Source: Bacteroidota bacterium (GTDB lineage Bacteria > Bacteroidota > Bacteroidia > Chitinophagales > Chitinophagaceae). From it: a stretch of DNA of 30,379 nt. Location of the stretch: the NCBI GenBank assembly GCA_023415275.1, contig JAEZLJ010000050.1, positions 1 through 30,379 of the forward strand. Reading direction: 5' to 3'. The translations under genes and the position numbers were made by a program. The first letter of the stretch is position 1. The number at the start of each line of letters is the position of its first letter. The notes beneath the pieces were generated by a model that did no database searches, was not told where the DNA came from, and was given only the letters and a program-made list of their open reading frames with translations. Positions 7,641-13,878 of the stretch are shown here, in pieces.

Positions 7641-8762
7641 CTAAAGCTCTTTGATGTAGCACCTTCTGCGCTTATGCAATGTAGCGTCGAAATGTTCCCA
7701 CAGCGATTGCACCTTTTTGTTATCCTCCAACTCATGATTGGTTTCAGCAAACCTGATCCCATTACGGATATAAGACTTTAGGGTCTCACACATCAATAGC
7801 GAATTGACACCTTTTCCCTGCAGGTCCTTCCTGATGGCTACCATCAGCAGGTCGGCCGTATTATTTTTTTTCATGGCCCTCAGCAGGTGAATGAAACCAA
7901 ATGGAAATAACCTTCCCCTGCTGCGTTGCAAGGCCTTTGATAAGGAAGGCATGGTGATGCCAAATGCTGCCAGCTGATCATTTTTATCAGTGATCAGGGT
8001 AACAAAGTCTGGTTTGATAAAAGAAAAATATTGTTTGGTATAATAATCTATCTGTCGCTGTGTCAATGGCACCACGCCATAAAGTTCTGCATAGGCTGAA
8101 TTGATCAGATCAAAAATAGCAGGCGCATAAGGCAGCAGTTCCTTGGCTTTTTTAAAACGCACCATTTTTAACTGCAACCGTCTTTCCACAATGGATGCTA
8201 TCTTCTCCAGCTTTTCATCCATCTGGTGTGGCACGTTCACCCTGTATTCCACCCAGTCTGTATGCTTCTGGTAGCCCTGCTTTTCCATCAGCACCGGGTA
8301 GTAGGGATAGTTATATAAAGCAGCCAGGGTACCTACCTGGTCAAATCCCTCTATCAATGTTCCTTCATGATCAAGATCGGTAAAACCAAGTGGGCCATGT
8401 ACTGCCTTCATGCCAAGCTGCCTGCCCCATTCTTCCACCTTTTCCATGAGGGCCTTTACAATAGCTTCATCCTCCTCAAAATCTATCCAGCCAAAACGGA
8501 TGTGCCTGTCCTTCCATTTTTCAATATATGCCTTGTTGATGATGCCAGCGATGCGGCCTACTACCCTGCCATTTTTAAAAGCCAGCCAATAGCGTGCTTC
8601 GCAATAGTCGAACGCCGGGTTCTTATCCTTTCTTAAAGTAGCCTCCTCATCAAAACGCAAAGGCGGTATATAATAAGGATGATTTTTATACAACCTGTAA
8701 GGAAGGTCTATAAACGCAGCCAGGTCTTTTTTATCCTTTACTTCTTTTACTACTATGCTCAT
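7641..8762 (-). CDS. GNAT-like N-acyltransferase, probable bacterial ceramide synthase
   Basis: 373 residues from the ATG at 8762. A TTG at 8786 overlapping the upstream stop would add eight residues but is less likely. The C-terminal half has a GNAT acyl-CoA-binding signature (RKDLQGKGVNSLL, Q315-G318). The N-terminal half (VYxIPPLRFDEE-type segment, residues about 20-40) is typical of large uncharacterised Bacteroidota GNAT proteins next to spt genes. The Caulobacter ceramide synthase bCerS is, as I recall, also a GNAT-related protein that N-acylates the long-chain base. The gene lies 20 bp behind spt and 18 bp before the CerR-like gene, so this role is likely. The exact acyl donor is not visible. 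Confidence 0.8.
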   Translation of the reverse strand: MSIVVKEVKDKKDLAAFIDLPYRLYKNHPYYIPPLRFDEEATLRKDKNPAFDYCEARYWLAFKNGRVVGRIAGIINKAYIEKWKDRHIRFGWIDFEEDEAIVKALMEKVEEWGRQLGMKAVHGPLGFTDLDHEGTLIEGFDQVGTLAALYNYPYYPVLMEKQGYQKHTDWVEYRVNVPHQMDEKLEKIASIVERRLQLKMVRFKKAKELLPYAPAIFDLINSAYAELYGVVPLTQRQIDYYTKQYFSFIKPDFVTLITDKNDQLAAFGITMPSLSKALQRSRGRLFPFGFIHLLRAMKKNNTADLLMVAIRKDLQGKGVNSLLMCETLKSYIRNGIRFAETNHELEDNKKVQSLWEHFDATLHKRRRCYIKEL

Positions 8763-8782
8763 AGCTTCAAGGCTTTTATAGG

Positions 8783-9985
8783 TCAATGGCGCTCGGCAAA
8801 TACATGCAGCTCGCTGGCTATCTGTTCTATTTTTCCAATAGCTTCATCCAACTGACTGCGAGTGTGTGTAGCCATGATAGACATGCGGATCAATGATGAA
8901 TCGCTGGGTACTGCCGGAGACACCACGGGGTTAACAAATATTCCCTCTTCAAACAGGCGCTGCGTAAATTGAAATGTTACCTGGTTGTCACGGATATAGA
9001 TCGGTATGATAGGAGTTTCGGAAGTGTTTGTATCGAAGCCAATATCCCTGATAGCTTTGGATATGTAATGCGTATTATCCCAAAGCGCTTCCATTCTTTG
9101 TGGTTCTTCCTGTATGATCTGCAGTGCCGCCAACGCAGCTGCGGCCGCAGATGGCGGGATACTTGCACTGAAGATCATAGGACGTGAGTGGTGTTTCAAA
9201 TAATTAATGATATCCTTTGTGGAGGAAACAAATCCTCCAATAGATGCCAGTGATTTACTAAATGTGCTCATGATGATATCCACCTGGTCGGTTAGGCCAA
9301 AATGATCGGCGGTACCCCTGCCCTGCTCACCTATTACGCCCAGGGCATGCGCATCATCTACCATCACCAATGCACCATATTTTTCTGCCAGCCTTGTGAT
9401 CTCAGGCAGGTTGCAGATATCGCCTTCCATACTGAATACACCATCCACCACGATCATCTTTACCTTTTCGTGAGGGAAGGTTTTCAGTAGACCTTCCAGG
9501 TCGTTCATATCATTATGTGCAAACTTTAATACTCTTGAAAAAGACAGGCGGCTGCCTTCAATGATCGAAGCATGATCCAGTTCATCCAGGATGATCACCC
9601 CATGTCTGCCAACCATTGAGGCCACGGTGCCCAGGTTGGTTTGAAAACCGGTGCTGTACACCAGTGCGGCCTCCTTGCCTGTAAATGCGGCCAGCTGCTC
9701 TTCCAGTTGAATATGCAGCTGGGAGGTGCCGTTCAAAAAACGTGAGCCGGAACAACTGCTTCCAAACCTGTCAATGGCTTTCTTGGCCGCTTCCTTTACC
9801 TTGGGATGATTGGTCAATCCCATGTAGCTGTTGGATCCAAACATCAACAGCTTCTTACCATGTATTACCACTTCTGTATCATGGTTCTCTTCAATAGGAC
9901 GGAAATAAGGATAAATGCCAGCACGCTTCAATTCATCCGGAGTAGTAAACTGCTCAAACTTTTCCAATAAAGCTTGTTGTATCAT
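8783..9985 (-). CDS. spt: Serine palmitoyltransferase
   Basis: 400-residue PLP-dependent alpha-oxoamine synthase condensing L-serine with a long-chain acyl-CoA to 3-ketosphinganine, the first step of sphingolipid synthesis. The N-terminal IYPYFRPIEENHDTEV and the LLMFGSNSYMGLT segment closely follow the Sphingobacterium enzyme rather than Kbl or BioF. PLP Lys244 lies in STFSKSLAS, with the ring-stacking His138 (DHAS) and Asp210/His213 (VDDAHALG) in place. The start is the ATG at 9985; a TTG-initiated 31-residue extension to 10078 has no family counterpart. It heads a probable three-gene ceramide operon, with a candidate promoter at 10088-10095 and a candidate Rrf2 site next to it. Confidence 0.93.
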   Translation of the reverse strand: MIQQALLEKFEQFTTPDELKRAGIYPYFRPIEENHDTEVVIHGKKLLMFGSNSYMGLTNHPKVKEAAKKAIDRFGSSCSGSRFLNGTSQLHIQLEEQLAAFTGKEAALVYSTGFQTNLGTVASMVGRHGVIILDELDHASIIEGSRLSFSRVLKFAHNDMNDLEGLLKTFPHEKVKMIVVDGVFSMEGDICNLPEITRLAEKYGALVMVDDAHALGVIGEQGRGTADHFGLTDQVDIIMSTFSKSLASIGGFVSSTKDIINYLKHHSRPMIFSASIPPSAAAAALAALQIIQEEPQRMEALWDNTHYISKAIRDIGFDTNTSETPIIPIYIRDNQVTFQFTQRLFEEGIFVNPVVSPAVPSDSSLIRMSIMATHTRSQLDEAIGKIEQIASELHVFAERH

Positions 9986-10087
9986 AGATATTTTTAAATG
10001 ACAGCCTGCCTTTTGCCTGGTTTGGATAGGGTGGTGAAAACATAATGGTGGCAGGCCAATGTTTATAATGGTGCGCAACTATGAGAA

Positions 10088-10095
10088 CAAATGTA
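10088..10095 (-). promoter_or_regulatory. Candidate spt promoter -7 element (TACATTTG)
   Basis: A perfect match to the Bacteroidota -7 consensus TAnnTTTG on the minus strand, predicting a start near 10080 and a leader of about 95 nt. No good -33 TTTG is visible at the usual distance; that space is taken by the palindrome at 10103-10118. Confidence 0.5.
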
Positions 10096-10102
10096 ATAAA
10101 TA

Positions 10103-10118
10103 AAGACAATTTTATCTT
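10103..10118 (-). promoter_or_regulatory. Candidate Rrf2-type site overlapping the spt promoter
   Basis: A 16-bp palindrome (AAGACAATTTTATCTT on the plus strand, one mismatched pair plus the central T/T). A 19-base minus-strand stretch covering it (10098-10116) matches the operator of the Nod-like gene at 16 positions. It lies 8-23 bp upstream of the spt -7 element, where a repressor would interfere. It is weaker than the copy at 10187. Confidence 0.4.
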
Positions 10119-10186
10119 CTTTTATTTCTTTGATTGGCCTCCTTTCATCGTTAAGAAACCAATGTGCCCAATACCGGTGAAGTATT

Positions 10187-10214
10187 CAATTAAGGATCAA
10201 AAACTCTTTAATAT
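10187..10214 (+). promoter_or_regulatory. Operator copy upstream of the Rrf2 gene
   Basis: Matches the minus-strand reading of the operator at 6525-6552 at 22 of 28 positions, with the core AAGGAT-N-AAAA-NN-TCTTTAA conserved. It lies 112 bp upstream of the Rrf2 start. Autoregulation of an Rrf2 repressor and control of the Nod-like gene by the same protein is the simple reading. Confidence 0.6.
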
Positions 10215-10325
10215 GAACCTCCATTCATAGTGAGTGGATTATATGTGAAAGAATATTATGGTAAACCCGTGCAGGTTGCCTTATTTTGCCTGTAAATCGT
10301 AATCAATTCAAAAAACAATCGCCGG

Positions 10326-10793
10326 ATGTTTTCAAAAACTGCCGAATATGCCCTCAGAGCCACTATTTATATAGCTCAAAAAAGTAGTGAAGAAAACAAA
10401 TTGGGTATTGATGAAATAGCCAAATCCATAGACGCGCCCAGGTCTTTCACTGCCAAAATACTGCAGCTGCTTACCAAAGACAATGAGGTGATTAGCTCCG
10501 TACGCGGACCCAATGGTGGATTTTATATTACTGAAGAAGCAAAAGACTACTCTATACGCACCATCCTGGAAACCATAAAGGAAGACGACATCTTTACCAA
10601 GTGCGTTCTGGGGTTGAAGGCCTGCTCAGAAGTGCAGCCCTGCCCTATGCACTTTCAATACAAGCCTATCAAGCAACAGTTGATCCGGTTGTTTGAAACT
10701 AAGACCATCCGCGACCTGGCAAAGGAATTAAAAACGGGAGAACGCTTCCTGGCCAACTTCCGTGTGCGTAAAAAAGCTAAAGCAGCCAGGTAA
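10326..10793 (+). CDS. Rrf2 family transcriptional regulator with Fe-S cysteines (NsrR/IscR-like)
   Basis: 155 residues. The N-terminal winged helix-turn-helix (MFSKTAEYALRATIYIA, recognition helix about 38-50, wing VRGPNGGFYI at 59-68) is typical of Rrf2. The cluster loop has C93, C100, C106 and H109 (C-x6-C-x5-C-x2-H), close to IscR and NsrR, which have five residues in the first gap. These proteins use a [2Fe-2S] or [4Fe-4S] cluster to sense iron-sulfur status or nitric oxide. It stands alone, divergent from spt. Its upstream operator copy is shared with the NO-related gene at 4165-6498, which favours an NO-sensing role. The cluster type is not decidable from sequence. Confidence 0.9.
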   Translation: MFSKTAEYALRATIYIAQKSSEENKLGIDEIAKSIDAPRSFTAKILQLLTKDNEVISSVRGPNGGFYITEEAKDYSIRTILETIKEDDIFTKCVLGLKACSEVQPCPMHFQYKPIKQQLIRLFETKTIRDLAKELKTGERFLANFRVRKKAKAAR

Positions 10794-10815
10794 CCCGGCA
10801 GCCAGGCCTGGCAAA

Positions 10816-11874
10816 TCAGTTTTTGAATACATCCAATGCTTCGGTAGGTCTGCCACTGTTATCAAAAGCTCCCAGCGTATAGCCCTGCCAGTTGGCATAG
10901 GCCTCAGGTTCCCAGTACAACACGCCCAATCCTTTATTTCCCGGTAGTGACCTGGTCTTAGCCATAATGTCTTGCAGGAATGACTTGCAGGCAACCGGCT
11001 GGTCCCAACTCATGCCCACCTCCACTATCATCACTTCCGTTTGGTACCTGCTGATCATATCATTCATATTGGCCAGGCACTGGGTGTTCAACATCGACCA
11101 GTTGGAAGGTTGCGCATACAATGACATGCCGATCACATCCCAGGAGGCGCCATTCTGTTTTAATCCATCAAACAACCACCTGTACAGCGTATTATTAAAT
11201 CCATCAGACAAATGAACTATGACCTTTGCCGATGGAAAAACGGCCTTAACGGCCCTGTAGCCGGCAGATATAAATTTGGCAAACTGGTTCATATTCACCG
11301 AAGCCCTACCCTCCGGCCATAACATCCCATCGTTGGTCTCATTACCCACCTGCACCCATGCAGGCTCAATATCCCGCGCCTTCAGGGCATTCAGCACTTC
11401 GGCTGTATGGGTTTCAATGGCTGCCTGCAGGCCAGCTGCTGAAAGGCTGGCCCAAGCGGCAGGTTTGCCCTGCTTGCCCGGGTCGGCCCAGGTATCGCTA
11501 TAATGAAAATCTATCATGATCCGCATGCCCTGTGCCTTGGCCCTTACTGCTTTATCTACCACATCCGCCTTATTGTTCCAGCCATTAACAGGGTTTACCC
11601 AAACTCTCAACCTGGCGGTGTTCATACCCAGCTCTTTTAAAACTGCAAGGCCATCCTTTTCGTTACCACTATGGTCATAAAACTTCCTGCCTGCCGCTTC
11701 CATTTCCGTAAGCCAGCTGATATCTGCACCCTTTGCAAATACAAATGCACTGGTGGGCGGCACAGGCTCAGGAACAGGCGCTTCATTCTTTTTATTGCAT
11801 GCCCATACACTACACACCGTAAGAAATAAAGTAAGGCTTAAAATCACCCATTTGCCAGTCTTCAATAGCTCCAT
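10816..11874 (-). CDS. GH53 arabinogalactan endo-beta-1,4-galactanase lipoprotein
   Basis: 352 residues with a lipoprotein signal (lipidated Cys26, VWAC), a proline-rich linker (33-40) and a GH53 TIM-barrel. The acid/base glutamate is E179 in QVGNETNDGMLWPEG and the probable nucleophile is E285 in IVEVGM. GH53 enzymes cut beta-1,4-galactan side chains of pectin (type I arabinogalactan). The length fits a single-domain enzyme. Lipid anchoring suggests a cell-surface or periplasmic location. No SusC/SusD pair is adjacent, so it is not visibly part of a polysaccharide utilisation locus here. It converges on the Rrf2 gene with a 22-bp gap. The family call is firm. Confidence 0.92.
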   Translation of the reverse strand: MELLKTGKWVILSLTLFLTVCSVWACNKKNEAPVPEPVPPTSAFVFAKGADISWLTEMEAAGRKFYDHSGNEKDGLAVLKELGMNTARLRVWVNPVNGWNNKADVVDKAVRAKAQGMRIMIDFHYSDTWADPGKQGKPAAWASLSAAGLQAAIETHTAEVLNALKARDIEPAWVQVGNETNDGMLWPEGRASVNMNQFAKFISAGYRAVKAVFPSAKVIVHLSDGFNNTLYRWLFDGLKQNGASWDVIGMSLYAQPSNWSMLNTQCLANMNDMISRYQTEVMIVEVGMSWDQPVACKSFLQDIMAKTRSLPGNKGLGVLYWEPEAYANWQGYTLGAFDNSGRPTEALDVFKN

Positions 11875-12002
11875 CAGCTTCTATTTATTTATGTTGGTAA
11901 AAATAATGTCCCGGCACAAATGCACATGTGATATACATCAGTAAAAAATAAACTACAGCAGGTTTACCACTTGCCGAGGTTTTCATTGCATCAGCTACCA
12001 GG

Positions 12003-12115
12003 CTCCTTCCTATCTACTCCCTATCAACTACCTACCTGCCCTATACTTACTGCGTGGTTATCACGCAGTAAGTATAGCGTAGATAGGGAGAAGGATGGGC
12101 TTAGGTAGGAAGGAG
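12003..12115. repeat. Long imperfect inverted repeat (hairpin/MITE-like)
   Basis: The centre is a perfect 16-bp stem (CTATACTTACTGCGTG at 12041-12056, complement at 12062-12077) with a 5-nt loop. Outside it the flanks are again roughly complementary: CTCCTTCCTA near 12003 pairs with TAGGAAGGAG near 12110, and CTCCCTATC pairs with GATAGGGAG, with shifted spacing. It encodes no protein and could fold as a cruciform or as RNA. Confidence 0.7.
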
Positions 12116-12259
12116 GTATTAAGGAACCGATGAATATCGAACAAGGAATATCGAATGTCGAAGGAAGAGAAATAAGATTTATTAGATTCAATAGGATTTT
12201 TGAGGAGATGGGGTACTCCTTGTCAACATGTTAACCTATCAACTTGTCAACCCGAAAGG

Positions 12260-12307
12260 CGGCCAAAACCGGTCATTTCCGGCCAAATCGGCCAAAAGCG
12301 GCCATGG
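12260..12307. repeat. Five CGGCC-type units with about 10-bp period
   Basis: Units begin at 12260, 12270, 12280, 12289 and 12299 and read CGGCCAAAAC, CGGTCATTTC, CGGCCAAAT, CGGCCAAAAG and CGGCCATGG. The spacing of one DNA turn per unit puts all on one face of the helix. The series ends 56 bp before the orphan gene at 12364. Confidence 0.6.
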
Positions 12308-12363
12308 CATTTGATTGAGCGGATAGAATAAATCATATTGCAACTAAATAAATCCAATATCAT

Positions 12364-12966
12364 ATGGCAAAACAAATAGGACATGTAAAGGCAGTAGGAA
12401 CAGTAGATGACAATGTGAACTTTTACTATAGTGAACTGGATGGGTATTTAGCCAGGCTATTGCCTGGAGTGGACACCAAACGCTTCTGGAATGATCCTGC
12501 TTTTGAAGGAAGCAGGAGAAGTGCAGAAAGGTTTAAGCAGGGTAATATCATGTCTTCCATTATTTACCGATTTGTACCTGTAAAAAGAAGATATTCGCAT
12601 TTGTTTAAACAGGTAAGAAAACTATCGCTGATATGCTTAAAGCAGGGTATGGAAAAGAAAGATGTATTGACAGCTTTATTCAACTTTTTAGAAGAGCAAA
12701 AGCGTATTTCCCTTACCCGCGAACAATTTGACTTATTGCTGGATTCTTTTTTAATAGAACTAGCTACCAGGCTCAATGAGCCAAAGAAAGAGAAGGTAAA
12801 GAAGGTTAAGAACAGGATTGATGTTAAGGTATCTAAACCACTTAATGAAGAAGAACTCGAGTTCTTACAACTTTATATGGATGATTATAACTGGACTATC
12901 AGGTTTGAAGGAACGTTTCCACCCAATTACAAGGTACCATTGTTTCTCCTTAAGCATGCAGCGTAG
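12364..12966 (+). CDS. Bacteroidota-type orphan protein of unknown function
   Basis: 200 residues. The N-terminus (MAKQIGHVKAVGTVDDNVNFY, then LDGYLAR and DPAFEGSRRSAERF at about 45-58) resembles a widespread group of uncharacterised Bacteroidota proteins of the form MAKQ-x-G-x-GTxDDxxFY-xx-DGYLAR. The middle is predicted helical, followed by a lysine-rich segment (about 139-155) and an acidic region (EEELEFLQLY). There is no signal peptide or membrane segment. It stands alone on the plus strand between two repeat-rich intergenic regions, which suggests a mobile or rapidly moving gene. It could bind nucleic acid given its basic patch, but no domain supports that. Confidence 0.7.
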   Translation: MAKQIGHVKAVGTVDDNVNFYYSELDGYLARLLPGVDTKRFWNDPAFEGSRRSAERFKQGNIMSSIIYRFVPVKRRYSHLFKQVRKLSLICLKQGMEKKDVLTALFNFLEEQKRISLTREQFDLLLDSFLIELATRLNEPKKEKVKKVKNRIDVKVSKPLNEEELEFLQLYMDDYNWTIRFEGTFPPNYKVPLFLLKHAA

Positions 12967-12972
12967 GTATTG

Positions 12973-13001
12973 TCAATGGTCAATGGTTAATTGGTTAATT
13001 G
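12973..13001. repeat. Short tandem words TCAATGG x2 and TTAATTGG x2
   Basis: Four abutting 7-8-base units directly behind the orphan gene. Tandem words of this kind are frequent in Bacteroidota intergenic DNA. Confidence 0.65.
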
Positions 13002-13056
13002 TTTTCTTAGGTGGCAGCGTGCTATATTGTATAATGGGCGCTTAATGGGTTACCAT

Positions 13057-13081
13057 AGATCCCTCCTTCGTCGGGATGACA
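13057..13081. repeat. Probable dispersed repeat (AGATCCCTCC...CGGGATGACA)
   Basis: Small imperfect palindrome with ATCCC (13059-13063) and GGGAT (13073-13077). I recognise the CCTTCGTCGGGATGACA type of word from intergenic repeats of many genomes. Only one copy lies in this window, so the repeat status is from memory. Confidence 0.45.
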
Positions 13082-13122
13082 ATGCCAGAAGTTTATTTAT
13101 GGCAGTTAGTATTTGAGTTGAA

Positions 13123-13271
13123 GAATGGATTTTACTTTCAGGCTAGTAGCTAACAGTAAAAATTTGAGAATCCATTCTCTGCTAAATTCTTTTCGACTTT
13201 TCTTCATGACATTTGCGTAATTGTTTCTCAGAGTGCTCAATAAGAACACTCAAAAGCAAATGCTTTGTCAT
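13123..13271. repeat. Two adjacent imperfect hairpins
   Basis: First hairpin: GAATGGATTTTACT (13123-13136) against AGTAAAA...AATCCATTC (13155-13177) with a bulge. Second: ATGACATTTGC (13206-13216) against GCAAATGCTTTGTCAT (13256-13271), enclosing GAGTG (13231-13235) and CACTC (13247-13251). They could be remnants of a small insertion or a structured RNA. Confidence 0.5.
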
Positions 13272-13349
13272 CAAGCTGCTATGCACCAGGTTCTCCGACC
13301 TAAGCTTTTTTCATTTTACATTTTCCATTTTTCATTTCTTCCTTCCACC

Positions 13350-13625
13350 CTAAACCACATGCCCTTTTTCATTCATGTGCCTTAGCCGGTCATATTCATC
13401 CTCTTCAGAAAATAGCCTGGGCGAACTGAAATCAAATATATAATGGAAGATGAGGCCTATACCCCAACCTGCCAATGGCCATATGGGCCAGGGATACCCT
13501 TGTCCTGTCAGGAACCATAGCATCCAAAGCGTGGCATTGATGACACAAAACACTACCAAATGCCTCCGGAACTCTACTCTCTTACGAGCCAATTCACGCA
13601 ATTGCGTATCAGATAGATTTTGCAT
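13350..13625 (-). CDS. 2TM-domain membrane protein
   Basis: 91 residues. A basic amphipathic N-terminus (LRELARKRVEFRRHL) is followed by two membrane segments (about 22-40 and 47-66) and a polar acidic tail (EEDEYDRLRHMNEKG). This is the layout of the 2TM domain family, common in Bacteroidota either alone or fused to LytTR regulators and histidine kinases. Here it stands alone with a clear ATG at 13625. Its function is not established; it probably sits in the inner membrane. No partner regulator is adjacent. Confidence 0.85.
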   Translation of the reverse strand: MQNLSDTQLRELARKRVEFRRHLVVFCVINATLWMLWFLTGQGYPWPIWPLAGWGIGLIFHYIFDFSSPRLFSEEDEYDRLRHMNEKGHVV

Positions 13626-13878
13626 ATACTGGTTTTAATGTTGGTTAAATATTGTTAAAGGCTAAGGTATCTGCATGGCGCATTCCTTACAAGAATTGTA
13701 GTCAGGCGAATATATGCTTGTCGTCATCAATATGCAGCTCATCGCTTTTGTTTGACAGCAACTATTTCAGAAATGAAATAAAGCTTATTGCCGGGCTTTA
13801 GTGCAGCATAGACCTGTATCGCTATCTCGTAAGGTTAGTGATACCAATTACTCATTAGCTGCAACAACCGGTTAGTGT

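Larger units (their letters stand above)
9986..10325. other. Divergent control region between spt and the Rrf2 gene
   Basis: 340 bases without a gene. It holds the spt leader (about 97 nt, with a possible hairpin of GCCTGCC at 10004-10010 and GGCAGGC at 10050-10056), the spt -7 element, a short Rrf2-like palindrome at 10103-10118 and the strong operator copy at 10187-10214. TATTTTG at 10282-10288 is a weak candidate -7 element for the Rrf2 gene. Confidence 0.7.
11875..12363. other. Repeat-rich intergenic region
   Basis: 489 bases without a convincing gene. It contains a long imperfect inverted repeat (about 12003-12115), duplicated GAATATCGAA words (12132-12141, 12146-12155), duplicated TTGTCAAC words (12220-12227, 12244-12251) and a five-fold CGGCC series at 12260-12307. 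Such mixtures are common between Bacteroidota genes and suggest past insertion of small mobile repeats. Confidence 0.75.
12967..13349. other. Repeat-rich intergenic region with dispersed-repeat remnants
   Basis: 383 bases without a convincing gene. It holds a TCAATGG/TTAATTGG tandem series (12973-13001), a probable dispersed repeat (13057-13081), two hairpin-forming stretches (13123-13177 and 13206-13271) and a T-rich tract of TTTTCATTTTAC type words (about 13308-13341). Confidence 0.7.

Noticed and set aside
9986..10078. N-terminal 31-residue extension of serine palmitoyltransferase
   Set aside because: It relies on a TTG start, contains the leader region with a promoter-like element just upstream, and has no counterpart in the family; the ATG at 9985 gives the normal 400-residue length.
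10801..10812. 12-bp palindrome GCCAGGCCTGGC between the Rrf2 and galactanase genes
   Set aside because: It leaves only a 4-bp stem with a 4-nt loop and lacks a T-run, so it is too weak to call a terminator.
11875..13349. CRISPR array or insertion sequence in the repeat-rich patch
   Set aside because: There are no regularly spaced identical repeats of 25-40 bases with unique spacers, and no transposase coding sequence or matching terminal repeats.
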